Source of the DNA: Vitellaria paradoxa
Lineage: Eukaryota > Streptophyta > Magnoliopsida > Ericales > Sapotaceae
Assembly: GCA_019916065.1 (NCBI GenBank)
Contig: CM034243.1
Coordinates: forward strand, 30,902,147 to 30,966,146
Direction of reading: 5' to 3'
DNA length: 64,000 bases
Shown: positions 12,967-25,715 of the stretch, piece by piece
How positions within the stretch are numbered: position 1 is the first letter of the stretch
Layout of the letters: each line of letters opens with the position of its first letter
Notes under the pieces: model-generated
Told to the model about the DNA's origin: nothing
The model's input: only the letters and a program-made list of their open reading frames with translations
Database searches by the model: none
Made by a program: the position numbers and the translations under genes

Positions 12967-14017
12967 ACGTATATATTTTTCACGCTTTTAGCACTCGGAG
13001 GATGGGGTTGCCTCATGTGGGTGTGTTCCAAGATTCATCATGTCCATAATTTTTTATTTTCAATCTTCCTATTATGATTTTTCTTGAAATTGGTTCTCAT
13101 TTATTTATTTTTAAATTTGTAATTGTGTAGATCAAAACAACTTAAAAATTAAAAAGATTTTAGTTGAAGAGACCTGTCACTGGCTATTTCTTTGTTTGGG
13201 TTATTTTTGTATTGTTTTTAAACCTAATTCCATCCAAAGTACTGTAAAGGTAGTTGATGAGGGAGGTGTACACACGATAAAAATGGCAAGCTTAAACATG
13301 GAGGTGCACAACAAAATTCAACAACTCGAAAATTAAATCAATTTGGCTATTTTAGTTTAGGTTAGCTTGTGTTTATATTAAAATCACCTTGATTTTTGAA
13401 TCTAAAAGTTAACAATCCGATTTTTGAGCTAATAGTTAGAAGAATCGAATTAGACTCGAATTAAAAATAACTCAATTTAAATCAATTTAAAATCAACAAC
13501 TTGAAATAATCAAAAATTAACTCAAAAAAATATAATGTATTATAAAGTTAAAGTTGTATGTTTGCGTTTTAAACTTATTACCTTTCCAAAAAAAAAAAAA
13601 GAAAGAGTTTCAAACTTATTTGAATTTTAACATTATGCGTTATATATTTGGATATTTAGAAACAAAAAGTAAACAAAACTACCAAACTCGAAAGTAAATC
13701 AATCCAATTTGATATTTTTTTCGATTCTTAATTGAAATCGAGTTAGTTTTATGTTCAAATTCAAGGAATTAAAAATTTTGATTCAGTTTTAAGTTAAGTA
13801 TGAATCAGAAGTGAACCGATCAATGAATATCTTTTAATACGTTGAAAATACATATTTAAATTAAAATAATATGAACGCAGAAACTGTTAAATTATCAGCG
13901 ATCATATTATATTAACCAACTTGCATTATAACACACTTAAAATTCACTCTTACAGACAAAATAAATAAACAAGATCAGTGTTACATCAATAGAATCCTTT
14001 ATTTGTTGAAAAAAACA

Positions 14018-15121
14018 CTAAAAACAATTTCCTAGTGGCGTTCCACAAAGACAATCATTGGCGGTAAACGACGCTGCTTGTAGGCGGTCGAAGGCGGAGC
14101 TCGCCGGAATTGGCCCGCAAAGGTGGTTGTGACTCAGATCCAAGAGACCGATGTAACTCGCGCTCGACATCGATTTCGGAATCGAACCCTTCAACTTGTT
14201 ATGCGACAAATCGAGCACCGTAATATATGACTTCGACCCGAAAACGTCGGGCATGTAGCCCTCCAGAGAGTTCCGGCTCAGGTTTATTATGTTTAACCCG
14301 GTGGCACTCAATAAGCTACCCGGTATTTGGCCCGAGATCCGATTGCTATCCAATTTCAGGGTTGAGAGAACCGGCATTGAGCCAAGTTGGGCCGGGATTG
14401 GACCCGATATCTGGTTCATGGATAGATCTAAATCGGCGAGTCGGTAAATGTTGGCGACTGAACTCGGGATTGACCCGGTGAGTTGGTTTTGACTCAGTAA
14501 GGCTCGGCTCATCATCGTGAGCTTGCCCAGGTCGGCCGGAATTCTGCCGGAGATCCGGTTGTTGCTGAGGTCGAGGTGCATGAGGCTCTGGAGGTTCACG
14601 ATGGAGGCAGGGATGGGGCCAGATAAGAGGTTGTCTGCGAGGTTGAGAACGGCGAGTCGGCTTAGCCCGCCGATGTCGGCAGGAATTTCGCCGGAGATTT
14701 GGTTTCCGACGAGGTCGAGGATCCGGAGGTTGGGAAGGGAGGTGACGCACGAGGGAATGTTGCCGGAGATGCCCTTCCAGTCGGCGACGACAAGTGTGGT
14801 GAGGCGGTCCAGCTGGCATAGGGAGGGGGAAAGCGAACCGGTCATGAAACCGGTCCGGCCCGCTTTCTCGAAGACGGGGTCCTCGGACTCACCGCGGAGG
14901 GAAATGTCGGCGACTCTGCCGGTGGTGGGGTCGCAGCTGACGCCGTACCAGTTGTAGCAACAGTCGTAGCCGGACCACGAGTCCAGTAAGCCCAAGTAGG
15001 GCTCGTTAAGAGCATCTTTGAAGTCCAGAAGAGCTGCCCGGTCGGCCGGCGGGCACGAGTTCACGGCGGAAATAATGGAGAAGATAATGATGAGAGAGAA
15101 TAAGATCAACGACAGCCCCAT
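14018..15121 (-). CDS. DRT100: DRT100-like secreted leucine-rich-repeat protein
   Basis: A single uninterrupted frame of 367 residues, GC-richer than its surroundings. Residues 1-22 form a hydrophobic signal peptide ending before CPP. An LRRNT-type cap follows (residues 23-70) with the paired cysteines C54/C55 and C63. The stretch ISLRGESEDPVFEKAGR is a hallmark of the DRT100 subfamily. About ten 24-residue repeats of the plant LxxLDLSxNxISGxIP type occupy 105-350, and a C-terminal cap carries C357, C359 and C366. There is no transmembrane segment or kinase, so the product is probably secreted to the cell wall. The Arabidopsis name (DNA-damage repair/toleration 100) comes from bacterial complementation. 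A direct DNA-repair role is doubtful for a secreted LRR protein. Polygalacturonase-inhibitor-like or FLOR1-like roles are alternatives. No intron and no frame damage. Confidence 0.93.
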   Translation of the reverse strand: MGLSLILFSLIIIFSIISAVNSCPPADRAALLDFKDALNEPYLGLLDSWSGYDCCYNWYGVSCDPTTGRVADISLRGESEDPVFEKAGRTGFMTGSLSPSLCQLDRLTTLVVADWKGISGNIPSCVTSLPNLRILDLVGNQISGEIPADIGGLSRLAVLNLADNLLSGPIPASIVNLQSLMHLDLSNNRISGRIPADLGKLTMMSRALLSQNQLTGSIPSSVANIYRLADLDLSMNQISGPIPAQLGSMPVLSTLKLDSNRISGQIPGSLLSATGLNIINLSRNSLEGYMPDVFGSKSYITVLDLSHNKLKGSIPKSMSSASYIGLLDLSHNHLCGPIPASSAFDRLQAASFTANDCLCGTPLGNCF

Positions 15122-15194
15122 CTCAACCTCTCTCTGGAATGACGGTGTATGAATGCGGGTGGTGAGCTTTGTATAGAATGTTGATGGAGTTAAA

Positions 15195-15212
15195 AATTGG
15201 CTACATATACAT
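15195..15212 (-). promoter_or_regulatory. TATA-like element upstream of DRT100-like gene
   Basis: On the minus strand the word gtatatgtag lies about 80 bases before the start codon. This would give a leader of roughly 50 bases with normal TATA spacing. Weak evidence from position only. Confidence 0.3.
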
Positions 15213-17674
15213 GATTTTGGACGGAAATGCCCTTGGATTTTCCTGGCAATTACAAGTTAAGGGCAACAGTTTGAAAGAAGAAAGGGTAGACGATGGTCCC
15301 AACTCCTAACGGACAGACACAATACAAAGGATAAGGATATGGGTGGGGATGTTGGTACTCTTTTAAAAGATACACCCACTACTTTCCCCTTACAAAATTA
15401 TAAAATTAATCTTATGGTAAAGGTTTATTAATATAAAATACATTAAATATTATAATTATCCTCTCTTTCAATCTATTATTACAAAACTAACATTCTGCAC
15501 GTTTCACTTTTATGTATCATTTTATATTTTTTTTTATTAATTTATACATTAAATTAAAAATCTACTGTCAATTATAATCTCTTGAAATTTTGTGAGGGAG
15601 ATTTTTAATATTTTTTTAAATTAGTTTTGTAAATATATTTTATAAGTTTATTTTATCAAAGCTCAAAGAACAAATAAATAAATATTATTTTTTAATTAAT
15701 ACAAAGGAATGCATTATAACCGTTGATCAATTCACACACTAACAAAAATCACTGAAATAAAGGTAAATCAAATTCTAACATTCACCTCTAAAACTAATCA
15801 CTAATAAATAAAAAAATATGAAATTGTTTAAAATAATTTAACAATTTTGACAAAACCTTTATAAATTACCAAGCTAAAAAAAAAAAACTATAAATAGGAA
15901 CGGTAAAAAAAAATAAAGAAAAAAGCTTAATAGAGAAAAAAATTCTAATAATGCAATAGAATATGCACCAACAAAAAAAAAGAGAAATATTACATGCAAT
16001 TTGTTTCATATTATTCTGTCAATAAATCAATCACATAAAAGGAAAAAATTAAAAAAAAGTTAATAGTTACTCTGCTATTTGAGTGGTTCTATAATTAATA
16101 ATAATATGAAATTTGTTCCATGTTACTTGTAAAAAAAAAAAAATGATCGGATTCAAAAGCTCTATTTCAATAGAATCCTCTTTCATAGTATTCCATTTAA
16201 GGTTTAATGAACCAAAGAGATATATATGGATGAGAGTATATATAAGATTAGGAGAAATATAATTAAAAAAGAAAAGTAAAAAGTAGAGTTATAGAAATGT
16301 AAAGAAGAGGGGGTTAAATTTATAATAATAAATAAAAAAGATAATAATTATGATGTTTGAGGTGTTTTCTATTAATTATCATTTATTAATTATAAGGCTA
16401 ATGTTCTAATTTTGTAGAGCAAAAGGTTTATAAAGAGTGGGTAAAACTTTCGAGGGCCAATACCCCCACCCAAAAGATGTACCTCAAACTTTTTGCTCTG
16501 CTTTCGGAGTTTGAGATTTGTTAACCGGGTTATACCAGAGTTCGAGGTCATTAAATTAATAAATTTGTGAGGCGCGGGACATAATTTGCCCTACTAATAG
16601 TTGAGCTGTACAAAAATAAATTTATTTAAAAAATTATAAAAACAATTTATTAAAATAAAAAATTAGTAATTAAAAGAGATTAAGGATAATATAATTATGG
16701 TTTAGACACACTTTGACTAAAATTATGTTTACATGACCAGCTATAAAACAACAAACCATTTATAAAAAATTTTACGGGTTTTGCGTATTACTATTACTTG
16801 AATAAACTTTGATCCAATCATCTAAAAAGGGAAAAAAAAAAGTAATAAATTGAATAGTTAAAGTCTAAACCTGTTTAGAAAAATCATTAATCAAAAGCGA
16901 TAATGAATAATGCATATCGTTATAACTCAAATACAATTTGGCCAAACCAAGAGCATATATATTGAAAAAAAAAACAACTAATTCAATAATATAACCAAGT
17001 AGTTCTTTCATTTCACTATATACATAAATAACAAAATGTTAATATAATCCACAGATGATTCATAGTACAAAAAAATACAACATCTAAGTTAAGATATTAC
17101 TCATATTTAAATAGACCCAACATAAACTTAACTTGTACCAATTTTCAATAGCAACAAGGAGCAAAATAATTATAAGGCCTACAACAAAATATAGAAAAAT
17201 AAATTAATGTTAGTATGAGTAATATATTTTATTAAATAATCCTCAATAAATTAACCGAAATATATTTTATTAACTTCAATTAAATTTTAAAAAATTAGTA
17301 AAATTAAATATTTTATTAAAATAAAAAATAATAATTGTAAACGAAAAATACATTTTTAAATGCAGTTTTAGTTTTGTTTTAAGAAAAAAATGATTAAAAA
17401 ATAAATATAAATAGAAAAATGACAGTATTACCAAATGGGCCAAGTAGCCAGAAGCTATTAAGGTTTCCAAAACTATCAAATTAGATAGCTACTAAAAAGT
17501 AAAGTTGGCTTGAAGCCTAACTAGCTTCTCAACTTTTGGTTACAGGTTGCTCAATTTTTTTGACTTTTTTTGAAATAATTAAATTTAGTCATTTTAAAAA
17601 GGACTCTTTTAAACTATGAAGAATAATGTTGTTGAATTAACAAAAAACTAAAAACCTAACTATTAAAAAAATTA
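15213..17674. other. AT-rich spacer between DRT100-like gene and SUGP1-like gene
   Basis: No protein-like frame was found. The stretch is dominated by A/T homopolymers. A patch of higher complexity at 16430-16590 has no recognisable content. The two flanking genes are divergent, so this region plus the MITEs to its right holds both promoters. Confidence 0.6.
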
Positions 17675-18000
17675 GGTGACATTTAGTTTATTTTTTTATT
17701 TTTTTATTTGCTGTTTTTGTTTTATGTGTTAAAAATTCAAAATGAGGAAACTGAAAATACACTATTTTTCTTATTTTGAGTTTTTTTTTTAAATTCTCAA
17801 AATGATTTTTTGTCATTTTTTCATTTTATATGTAAACTTATTTTCTGTTTTCAAAAATAAAATTTGAAAACATAAGTAACCAAATGAATTTTGAGCTGTA
17901 TCATTTATTTTCAAAAGAACAAAATGAAAAATGAAGTTAAAACAAAAACTAAAAAATAAAAACGAAAAATAAAAAATAAAAAAATAAACTAAATGATACT
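17675..18000. mobile_element. fold-back MITE, family M1 copy 1
   Basis: Long terminal inverted repeats flank about 326 bp. The left end reads ggtgacatttagtttatt and the right end is its near-complement (aataaactaaatgatac). Copies of the same element with matching centres occur at 32304-32850, 46311-46617 and 49699-50036. No coding capacity. Target-site duplication unclear (possibly tta). Confidence 0.7.
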
Positions 18001-18099
18001 TTAGTTTTTTTCCCATACCAAACATTTAAAAACTAAGTTTTTTTAGTAGTTTGCTAGTAGGTAGCTAAATATATATATATTTTCTTCTCAAACTAAAGA

Positions 18100-18286
18100 T
18101 ATGTTTGGAAAGAAAAAAAAATTATCTTTTTAAAAATTAATTTTTAAATTTGTTGTTTATTTGACTTTTTAACTTTTTATAATTTAAAAAAATTAAAATA
18201 TAAGGAGATAAATTTATTTATTTAAAACAAAAAAGTTTATTTATTGGATAGCTATAAGTGAGTAGTCAAAGGTTCCAAACGGAGCC
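18100..18286. mobile_element. short MITE-like element overlapping the SUGP1 leader/promoter
   Basis: A GTTTGGAA end at 18103-18110 is mirrored by TTCCAAAC at 18273-18280, followed by ggagcc, the CCAAACGGAGCC type of end seen on other elements here (for example 50617-50628). About 185 bp. Its right end touches the GC-rich block taken as the leader exon of the next gene. Confidence 0.45.
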
Positions 18287-18477
18287 TCGGCTACATACGC
18301 ACATCCGAGACCACGATTCCCCACAAAAGGTCTCGTTACGGCCTGCCTTTCTCGGTTTTTTGGAGAAAGCGGACGGTGCGCGATTTCTCAGCGGCACATA
18401 TTGTCACGCATCGATTAAGAAATCAGAAAGAAGATCGTTGATTGATTTGAGTCTTTGCTAATCTGAACCATAATCAG
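18287..18477 (+). other. probable 5' leader exon of the SUGP1-like gene
   Basis: A GC-richer block ends at a good donor (aatcag|gtaaag, intron from 18478). The acceptor tgtaaacag at 19571-19579 precedes the coding exon by 24 bases. An alternative 12-base exon (18580-18591) between good acceptor and donor words is possible. The transcription start is not defined. Confidence 0.5.
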
Positions 18478-19603
18478 GTAAAGGAACCACGGACTTATGA
18501 TAAATTTAGCACTGTATTCGTGGTTTTATCAGTGTTTAAGATTTATATTTAGGGTTATGCGCTTGGCGTTTTGTTGCAGTGGATTGGACGGGTAAGAATT
18601 TTTTTTTGTTTTGTTTTGCAATTCGCTGGTTTGATTTAGTGTCAGTGTTTTAATTAGAAGATCCGAATTGGGTTTCTTGAGGTGTGTTTAGATTTGAGTT
18701 TTTTATGATGACAACTATTCGGATTTAGGATTATGTATGTATGTATGTATTTAGGTTGAGATTAAATTCGTCGGTGCGAGCCAGAGATACTATTGGTGAT
18801 TTCTTAAGTTGTTTTGAGTTTGATCGTAAATTCTTAATGCAGAAATTGGTTTGAGTGCTTTGTACTTTCAAAAAGAAAGCTTATTGTTGAATTATGTTGT
18901 GTTGTTTTCTTTCTTTGGGTGGAGTGTTTTAAGATTATATTTTCGTGTTGATAGTTGTTCTTGAAGAAATTTGGGTGAGCTAATTTCAGAATAAGTACCA
19001 CATCACGACAAGATATCCGCCTTGTTGAGGAGTTGAGTTGGGTGTAGTTAGGTTAGTGTTATAATTGCTTTGGGGTTTTATGGTTTGACCTGATTTGGTT
19101 TGATAAATAAGTTATGAATGAACATGGCGATGCTTGTCTCACCTGGAAAATAAAATTCCAAGGTTAAATTAGAAACCCATATTTTTTTGGTATCCTGAAG
19201 ATGGGAAATTTGACTCAGCCAGAGCTCGGTACATTGACCAGCTAATGTAAGTCAAATCCACTGTTCTTTTAAGAACTAAAAGGTAGTAAGTATTTTTCTG
19301 AAATTGACCACACCAACATAAGTTATTTTTATGGCTCATTTATTTAAAATATCATGTTTTACGTTTCATTCTCCTGAGTTCATCCGTATCTAATTTGAGT
19401 TTTTTGAATGCTTTGTACCCACAATTTGACGATTGGAACTGCTTTGTCAGATTTTTATTTCTTTTTATATTTGAAAACATGTACTATACCGTTTGTTGTC
19501 AATTACAATGATTGAACTGTTACATTTCATTGTCTAAATAATCTGTAAGCTTGCTTGTCAAGCGGATTCTTGTAAACAGCTAGAAAATACTTGGCTCTTT
19601 TCG

Positions 19604-22600
19604 ATGGAGAAGGGAAGAGCTTCTGGCCTATTTGTTAATGATGGTTCGTTTATGGAGAGGTTCAAACAGCTTCAGAAAGAGAAGGGTGCCGCAATAGAAG
19701 AGTCTAAGCCGGCTCCAACTTTATCGGTTACTTCAACTCCTAAGCCTATTGTTAGTAAAACCAGCTTTGAATCTAAGGCTCATGTTTTTCGTAAAAATAG
19801 CCCAGTTACTTCAAGCGGGAAACTTGCATTCAGCTTGAAACAGAAGTCTAAACTCGTGGCACCCTCTGTTAAGTTAAGTGAAGATGAGGATGAGGAAGAA
19901 AAGGATGTTGGACATCCATCAGGTAATGGGCTAGCGAAGCGACAGAAGTTGGGTCAGCCTGATGCCTCTGAGCAATCATCAAAACAAATTGATGTTGGTA
20001 ATTACTTCTTATATGAGCTACTTATCTGGTTGAATTAGATTGAGCTACTTATCTGTTTAAATTGGATTGAAATTATGCTCAGGTGTTGTTTTTTCTTTTC
20101 TATTGGTCAAGCATGGAGTAATCATGCGTACTGCTTGGTTAAAATATAATTACTTGAAAGAAGTAAATGTGTTTTTTCTGCTTCTTATCATAACATATGC
20201 TTGAAGCTACCTTGTTACCTCTACTTATTATTTTTTTTTTTTTAAAAAGGGGAAGTTACGTTGTTATCTTATCCACATGCAAGTAGAAGCATTTTCCTAT
20301 GCACACTTGGAACGGACCAAGCAAAGGCCTAGCAGGGCTATTGCCTCAACTGATTTAGAAAATTACGCAAAGACTATTGATTTTGTTCTCGTTCACTTGT
20401 AAATTTTAATTTTGTCCCATTGTTATTAAACTTTTGCCCACGCTGTCTTTCTAATTTTCTCCCTATTTACTCTAAAAATGTAATTTTGCACCATTGATTA
20501 CAAATCCTAGGTCTGCCGCTGCTTGGAACTATACGTTAGACGCATACAATATTGATGTAATCAAATGACTGTTACTCTATTGATATAATAAAATGCAAAT
20601 ATATTTGTAAATAAAAAAAGAAGGAATGGACAGTATTTTAATATATACATTATGCTTCTTTGTACTAGTCATCTTGTGTCTTAATTTTTTTCAGGAAAAG
20701 TTTGCCACTTCTGTGTAGTGTTTATCCTGTGTCTGTGCATGGGTTTCTTAGGCTAGATGTCTGATGTTTTCATGCCCATTGTTCTCACAATTGGATATGC
20801 ATTTAATAGTATGCTATATATGTGTGTGTGTGTATATATATATATTGATAAATAAATGTAAAGAAGATTTATTAATAAAAAGTATTAAGGGGATGTGACC
20901 CATATACGAAGCATTATGGCACTATACCCTCAACAAAAGAGAGAACTATCTATATCAGTTGCAACCCCCTCTAAGGTCCATCTATATATAAAATACATCA
21001 AAATTCCTTTTAGCTTTTGTAATGAGAACTCAATTCATTGAAAGGTTCTGCTCCATCCCAATAAGCCATGTAATTAGTATACTAATCTTTATGTCATGCC
21101 TCTTCCTTTATGTTGCATGGTCTCCTTGCGTAATTTCAAATCGGTGTAATATTTGATGTACAAAGTTGGTTTTACCATTTTTCTTTGAGTTAATTAGAAT
21201 GAATACCGTTGTTTGGTAAATTGTAATGGCATATTTTTACCATTTCTTTTTACCTTTGGCTACATGGTGGAAGTTTTAGATGGGTAAAAGGATGTTTCCA
21301 TCTATGATCTATCTCATTGGTGGCATTATTCAATCCACTACCATGCGATCAGAAATTGATTATGATCTCAAATCTGCAAGAAATTCAAAAAATCTCTATG
21401 GACACTGGGATTTAGTGATGGCGGTTTGGTTTGGTTCTGTTCTGTCCCCCCCCCCCCCCAAAAAAAAAAAAAACAGCTGCTTGTCAAATATTTTGATGGT
21501 CTTTCTACTTACTTCTGGGTTATAAATTAACTTTTGGACTAAGTCCTAATTGGCCTTTGCTTTGGCCCACCTGTCATTCATGCAGTGGTTACTGTTAACA
21601 TACCACCATCGTTTGACTGTCCACGGGAAATCCTTTAAAGCCTGACTTCACTTTTAAGTATTATGTAAAGCCAGAGTTTGTCCCTCTGTTTTGATTTTGA
21701 GGAGATCGTTATAGGGTACTGCTTCTCTATTCTTCAATTGGTAGATGAAGAGGACAAAACATTCTTGAATTGTTCTTGTCTCATGAATGCAGCTTATAAA
21801 TTAAGCTCCCTATCAACATTGGTGGAAAGAGATATTCGATGAAAGATTTGGAAAATGTGGAATACCTGCTGCAAGAGTAATTTACGTTACTTGTTCATGC
21901 TCTTGGTATTAACCAGTTCTTTAAGTGACATGCAGCAGTACCTCCCCCTAGCGACCCGACAGTGAAGAAAGTTGCTGACAAATTAGCAAGTTTTGTGGCA
22001 AAAAATGGAAGGCAATTTGAGCATATTACCAGGCAAAAAAATCCTGGCGATACTCCTTTTAAGTATGTACCCTTTTAAATATCAATCATTTGTTACTGCT
22101 ATATCTCCTTAGAAGCTGAGTTATACACATCAGGCATGGCATTTTTTGTGCTTCTTATTTGTTTTTAGTTTAGAAGTAAGGTTACTTCTAATTGATTGAT
22201 TAATGGGGGATATTTCAGTTATTTACAACTATATAAATGCTTTGGGTTGATAATATTATTGTGACGGACGCCCACATCAAAACTTTTGTTGGTAGTGTCC
22301 CATTGACACTTGTATGGTTACTTGGGAAATTAGAGATCTCAATTGGCCTTTACTTGGTGGGGTGTTTTTCCCTAGATATGGACCATGTGGCATTATTTTT
22401 TGGCCTTTCTTGGGATTGTGATGCCAGTCGTTCAGAAGAACACTTGCTTTGGGTAAAATGTTAGCTCAACTTAAGTTTTTTTGTTTTTGGATAAAAATGT
22501 ACAACTTAAGTTTTAAAATCCGTCAAGCACCTACATACATTGTGTTTGCATTTCTGTGTGCCTCTCTCTCTCTCTTTCTGAATGACTGAAGAAGAAAATG

Positions 22601-25600
22601 CTCCATAAGTATTGAATTTGTCCCAAAACCACAATGGATGGCAATCCATGTCAAAATTTATAAATAACTTCAACCAATGAACTCTTCTCTCTCTCTCTCT
22701 TTCTCTCCCCCCCCCCTCTGTGTGTGTGTGTGAATAACTGTAGAAGAAAATGCTCCACAACTATTGAATTTGTCCCAAAACCACAATGGATGGCAATCCA
22801 TGTCAAAAGTTATAAATAAGTTCAGCCAATGAACTCCTCCCCCCCCCCCCTGGGGCGGGGGTATTTGCTTAATGGGTCTCATGCTTGATGCAGTGTGATT
22901 GGCAGTCTGTTTATACATGCATCTATGTATACCAATTTTTAATAAGGCTAAGCTTTCAACCATATTTTCCGGGAGAGCCTTTATGTCATGGAACTGAACT
23001 TTTTGATTATATATGAACATTTATTTTAATGAAGTAATGGAAATTTGAAGTTTTGTGCATTAAATTTGGAACTTGCATTCAGTATTGTATTTTGAATTTT
23101 TCATAGGTAATTTAAGATTTGAGAGATCTCACTTGAGAAACATTGCAAATTCTATGGTTGTTGAACTTTAAAGTGTTTATGCTCTACTGTCTAAGTAACT
23201 TTTGCTGGCTTCAAAATCTAGGTGGACTTGACATGGACTGACATCCATGTGATTTTTGATATTCAGGAAATCTGTTGTTGTTTTTCGCTTATGATACTCA
23301 AGCGTCTCTCCTTTACCATTTGACATATGTTGCCTTTATTGTTTATTAGTTAATATTTCATGCATTACTATTGAAAAGAAAAAAGAAATGGCATGTTGTA
23401 GTTCATTATTAATTACGTTTGATGAGTTTCAACCTATTTGCTTTGACTTTGCTTCAGATTTTGTCATGGATAATTCCTGTGCTGCTTGTATCTTAATGTT
23501 TTATTCTTGTTATCTTATTACCAGATTTTAATGAAGTTGTAACTTTCAGGTTTCTATTTGATGAAGGCTGTGCTGATTACAAGTACTATGAATATCGGCT
23601 TATTGAAGAGGAAAAGGCTCTGTCACAGACCAGCGATTCCCAAACATCACAAAGTGGTTGGTACACAGACCTTAGTATTTTATTCAATATGTACAAGTTG
23701 TTGGGTTTACTTATCCTTGGAACTTGGGAATATTGTTGTAAGGATTACAAGCAGCTTCCTTGCTGCAAACAATTTCTATTTTATTGGATAGGGATATTTA
23801 GCTTAGTGTATTTTTTTTTTTTTTTTGGGAAGAAAGTCAATACACTTTGTTAATATCCAATCTGGTGCATTATTATTTATTTATCTTTTTGATTAGTAAA
23901 GGTTAGAAATTTTGTATTAAGATCATGAAGGGGATGTTGCGCAAATTATTATTATCATTATTGAAATTGTAATATTGTCAGGAAATAAAGACTTTGGTGG
24001 ATGATCACCATTAGAATCAGAAACATGTTGATCGTGATTTTTTTTTTTTTTTTTTTTTGATAAATGAAGAAATCTTCATTGCTAGCAGTGCTAGGTACCA
24101 AGGGGATACCACTCCATGTACAAAGTGACAAAACAAAAACCAATCCTCTAAATATCCAGAGCTTGCTGCCCCGAGAGCCAGATATACATGACTGACAATA
24201 GTATACTCTTAAATCTGTACATCGAGGTTTCTTTATCTTGAAATGTGTGCCTGATTCTCTCCCCCAAATCAGTCACATAAGACAAAACAGAACCAATCTT
24301 CATGCCTTCCTTTTCCTGTTTTCAACCCAAGGATCCCATGACATTTGAAGGGCCTGTTTTGCTTCTCTCGAGAAAACCCCGAGACACACCAAAACAGGAT
24401 AAGAACCGCTCCCACAGCTGCCTGGACCTAGTACATTGAATAAGAAGATGACTGATAGATTCCCCATCCTTCTTAGCCACACAAACAACGCCTGTTCTGT
24501 ACGGCCATTCCTCTTGACAGAAGATTGTCCGTGGTCAGGATCTTGCTGTCGAATTTCACGTGGAAAAGTACCCCTCCGCCAGGGGATGTTTTCTTCATTT
24601 GGCATGCTTCCACAGTGCAGCATTTTGATTATAATTAAGCTCACTCTTGATTTTCTGATGGGTGCACACCCTCTCTCATACATGTTGTGATAAAAGTTCT
24701 CCATGAGGAAAAGGTATTGCAGCAAGGTAGAAATGATGCAGAAGTTGTGCTGCCACTATTAGTTTTACTTGATTGATATTGCATTTGATCAAGATACATT
24801 CTCTTGGATTGCCATTATTTATCAGAAATTTGTTGTTTTTGTGGCCTTGAGAAGGCTTGAATCAAGGATTATATTTTGTTTTGGCAGGGTGTTTCAATTA
24901 GCATAGGAATGGAAAATTTTCAAAATCGGCACAGAATTCTGAAAATAGATAAAATGTTTGGAAGCAGAAATTGAATTTATTTGGATGGATGAAAGCCTAA
25001 TAATATATTAATTAAATATTCTTACAAAAACTGTAAGTAGCATATTATTTTAGTACAATATGTTGTACTTTGCTATGTTTTACCATATCTTGATGGAAGC
25101 ATTATGATTCTATTTAAGATTATGTGATTCTACTAATATTATATTTTGGCTTAGATGTAGGATACTTCAAGAATTGTGAACACCAAACGGTCTGTTAGGA
25201 CAAGAAACTAATTAGATACTCCCCTAAATGTGTCCATCAATTAGTCACACATGAAACACCTAATTTTTTAGGAATAACTTGGAATAAAATAAATAGATAA
25301 AAGTATTGAATTAATTCCTTATTCTTTATTTTTAATATTTTAGGAATTTTAAAATCTAAAACTTCAAATTTCTTTGTTGAATAGAATTTCCCAAAATACG
25401 TATAGATGAAAGATAATGCATGTATAATATAAAAATGAATAAATATGTACTCTCATACATGTATATATCCGTTTAAGTGTTCCTATTGATATATTTTTAA
25501 AAAATTGGCTTGTCAACTTTTCTTTGTTAATTACCAAAAAAAAAAAAAACTTTTCTTTGTTGTATCGTGTCTGTCTCGTGTTGGTCTATTAGAAAGGGAA

Positions 25601-25680
25601 AGCGTTTAGGTTGTTCCGATTGCGGGGAAAAATGAAACTTTTGTTTATTGAATACACCACTCATTTACTCTTCTTTCTTC

Positions 25681-25715
<35 letters not shown>

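Larger units (their letters stand above)
9038..13990. other. AT-rich intergenic spacer between COM1 and DRT100
   Basis: The first few hundred bases after the COM1 stop are its likely 3' UTR. After that the DNA is very AT-rich, especially 10680-12180, with no protein-like frame. It contains a possible SINE (10335-10560), microsatellites near 12751-12790 and 12930-12966, and many A/T homopolymers. No gene is seen. Confidence 0.6.

Noticed and set aside
14227..14957. Open frames on the plus strand and other minus frame within the DRT100-like gene
   Set aside because: They are overlaps of the GC-rich LRR coding sequence; composition (many Arg, Pro, Ser) is that of out-of-frame LRR DNA.
18258..18461. 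67-codon open frame in the SUGP1 leader
   Set aside because: Starts at GTG without any ATG; best explained as leader exon.
18580..18591. 12-base micro-exon in the SUGP1 leader intron
   Set aside because: Acceptor and donor words are good, but the size is extreme and nothing in the coding frame tests it; left as a note in the leader exon entry.
24037..24725. Minus-strand 141-codon open frame considered as a gene nested in SUGP1 intron 3
   Set aside because: Frame-shifted zf-RVT pieces and a terminal poly(A) show it is a dead LINE.
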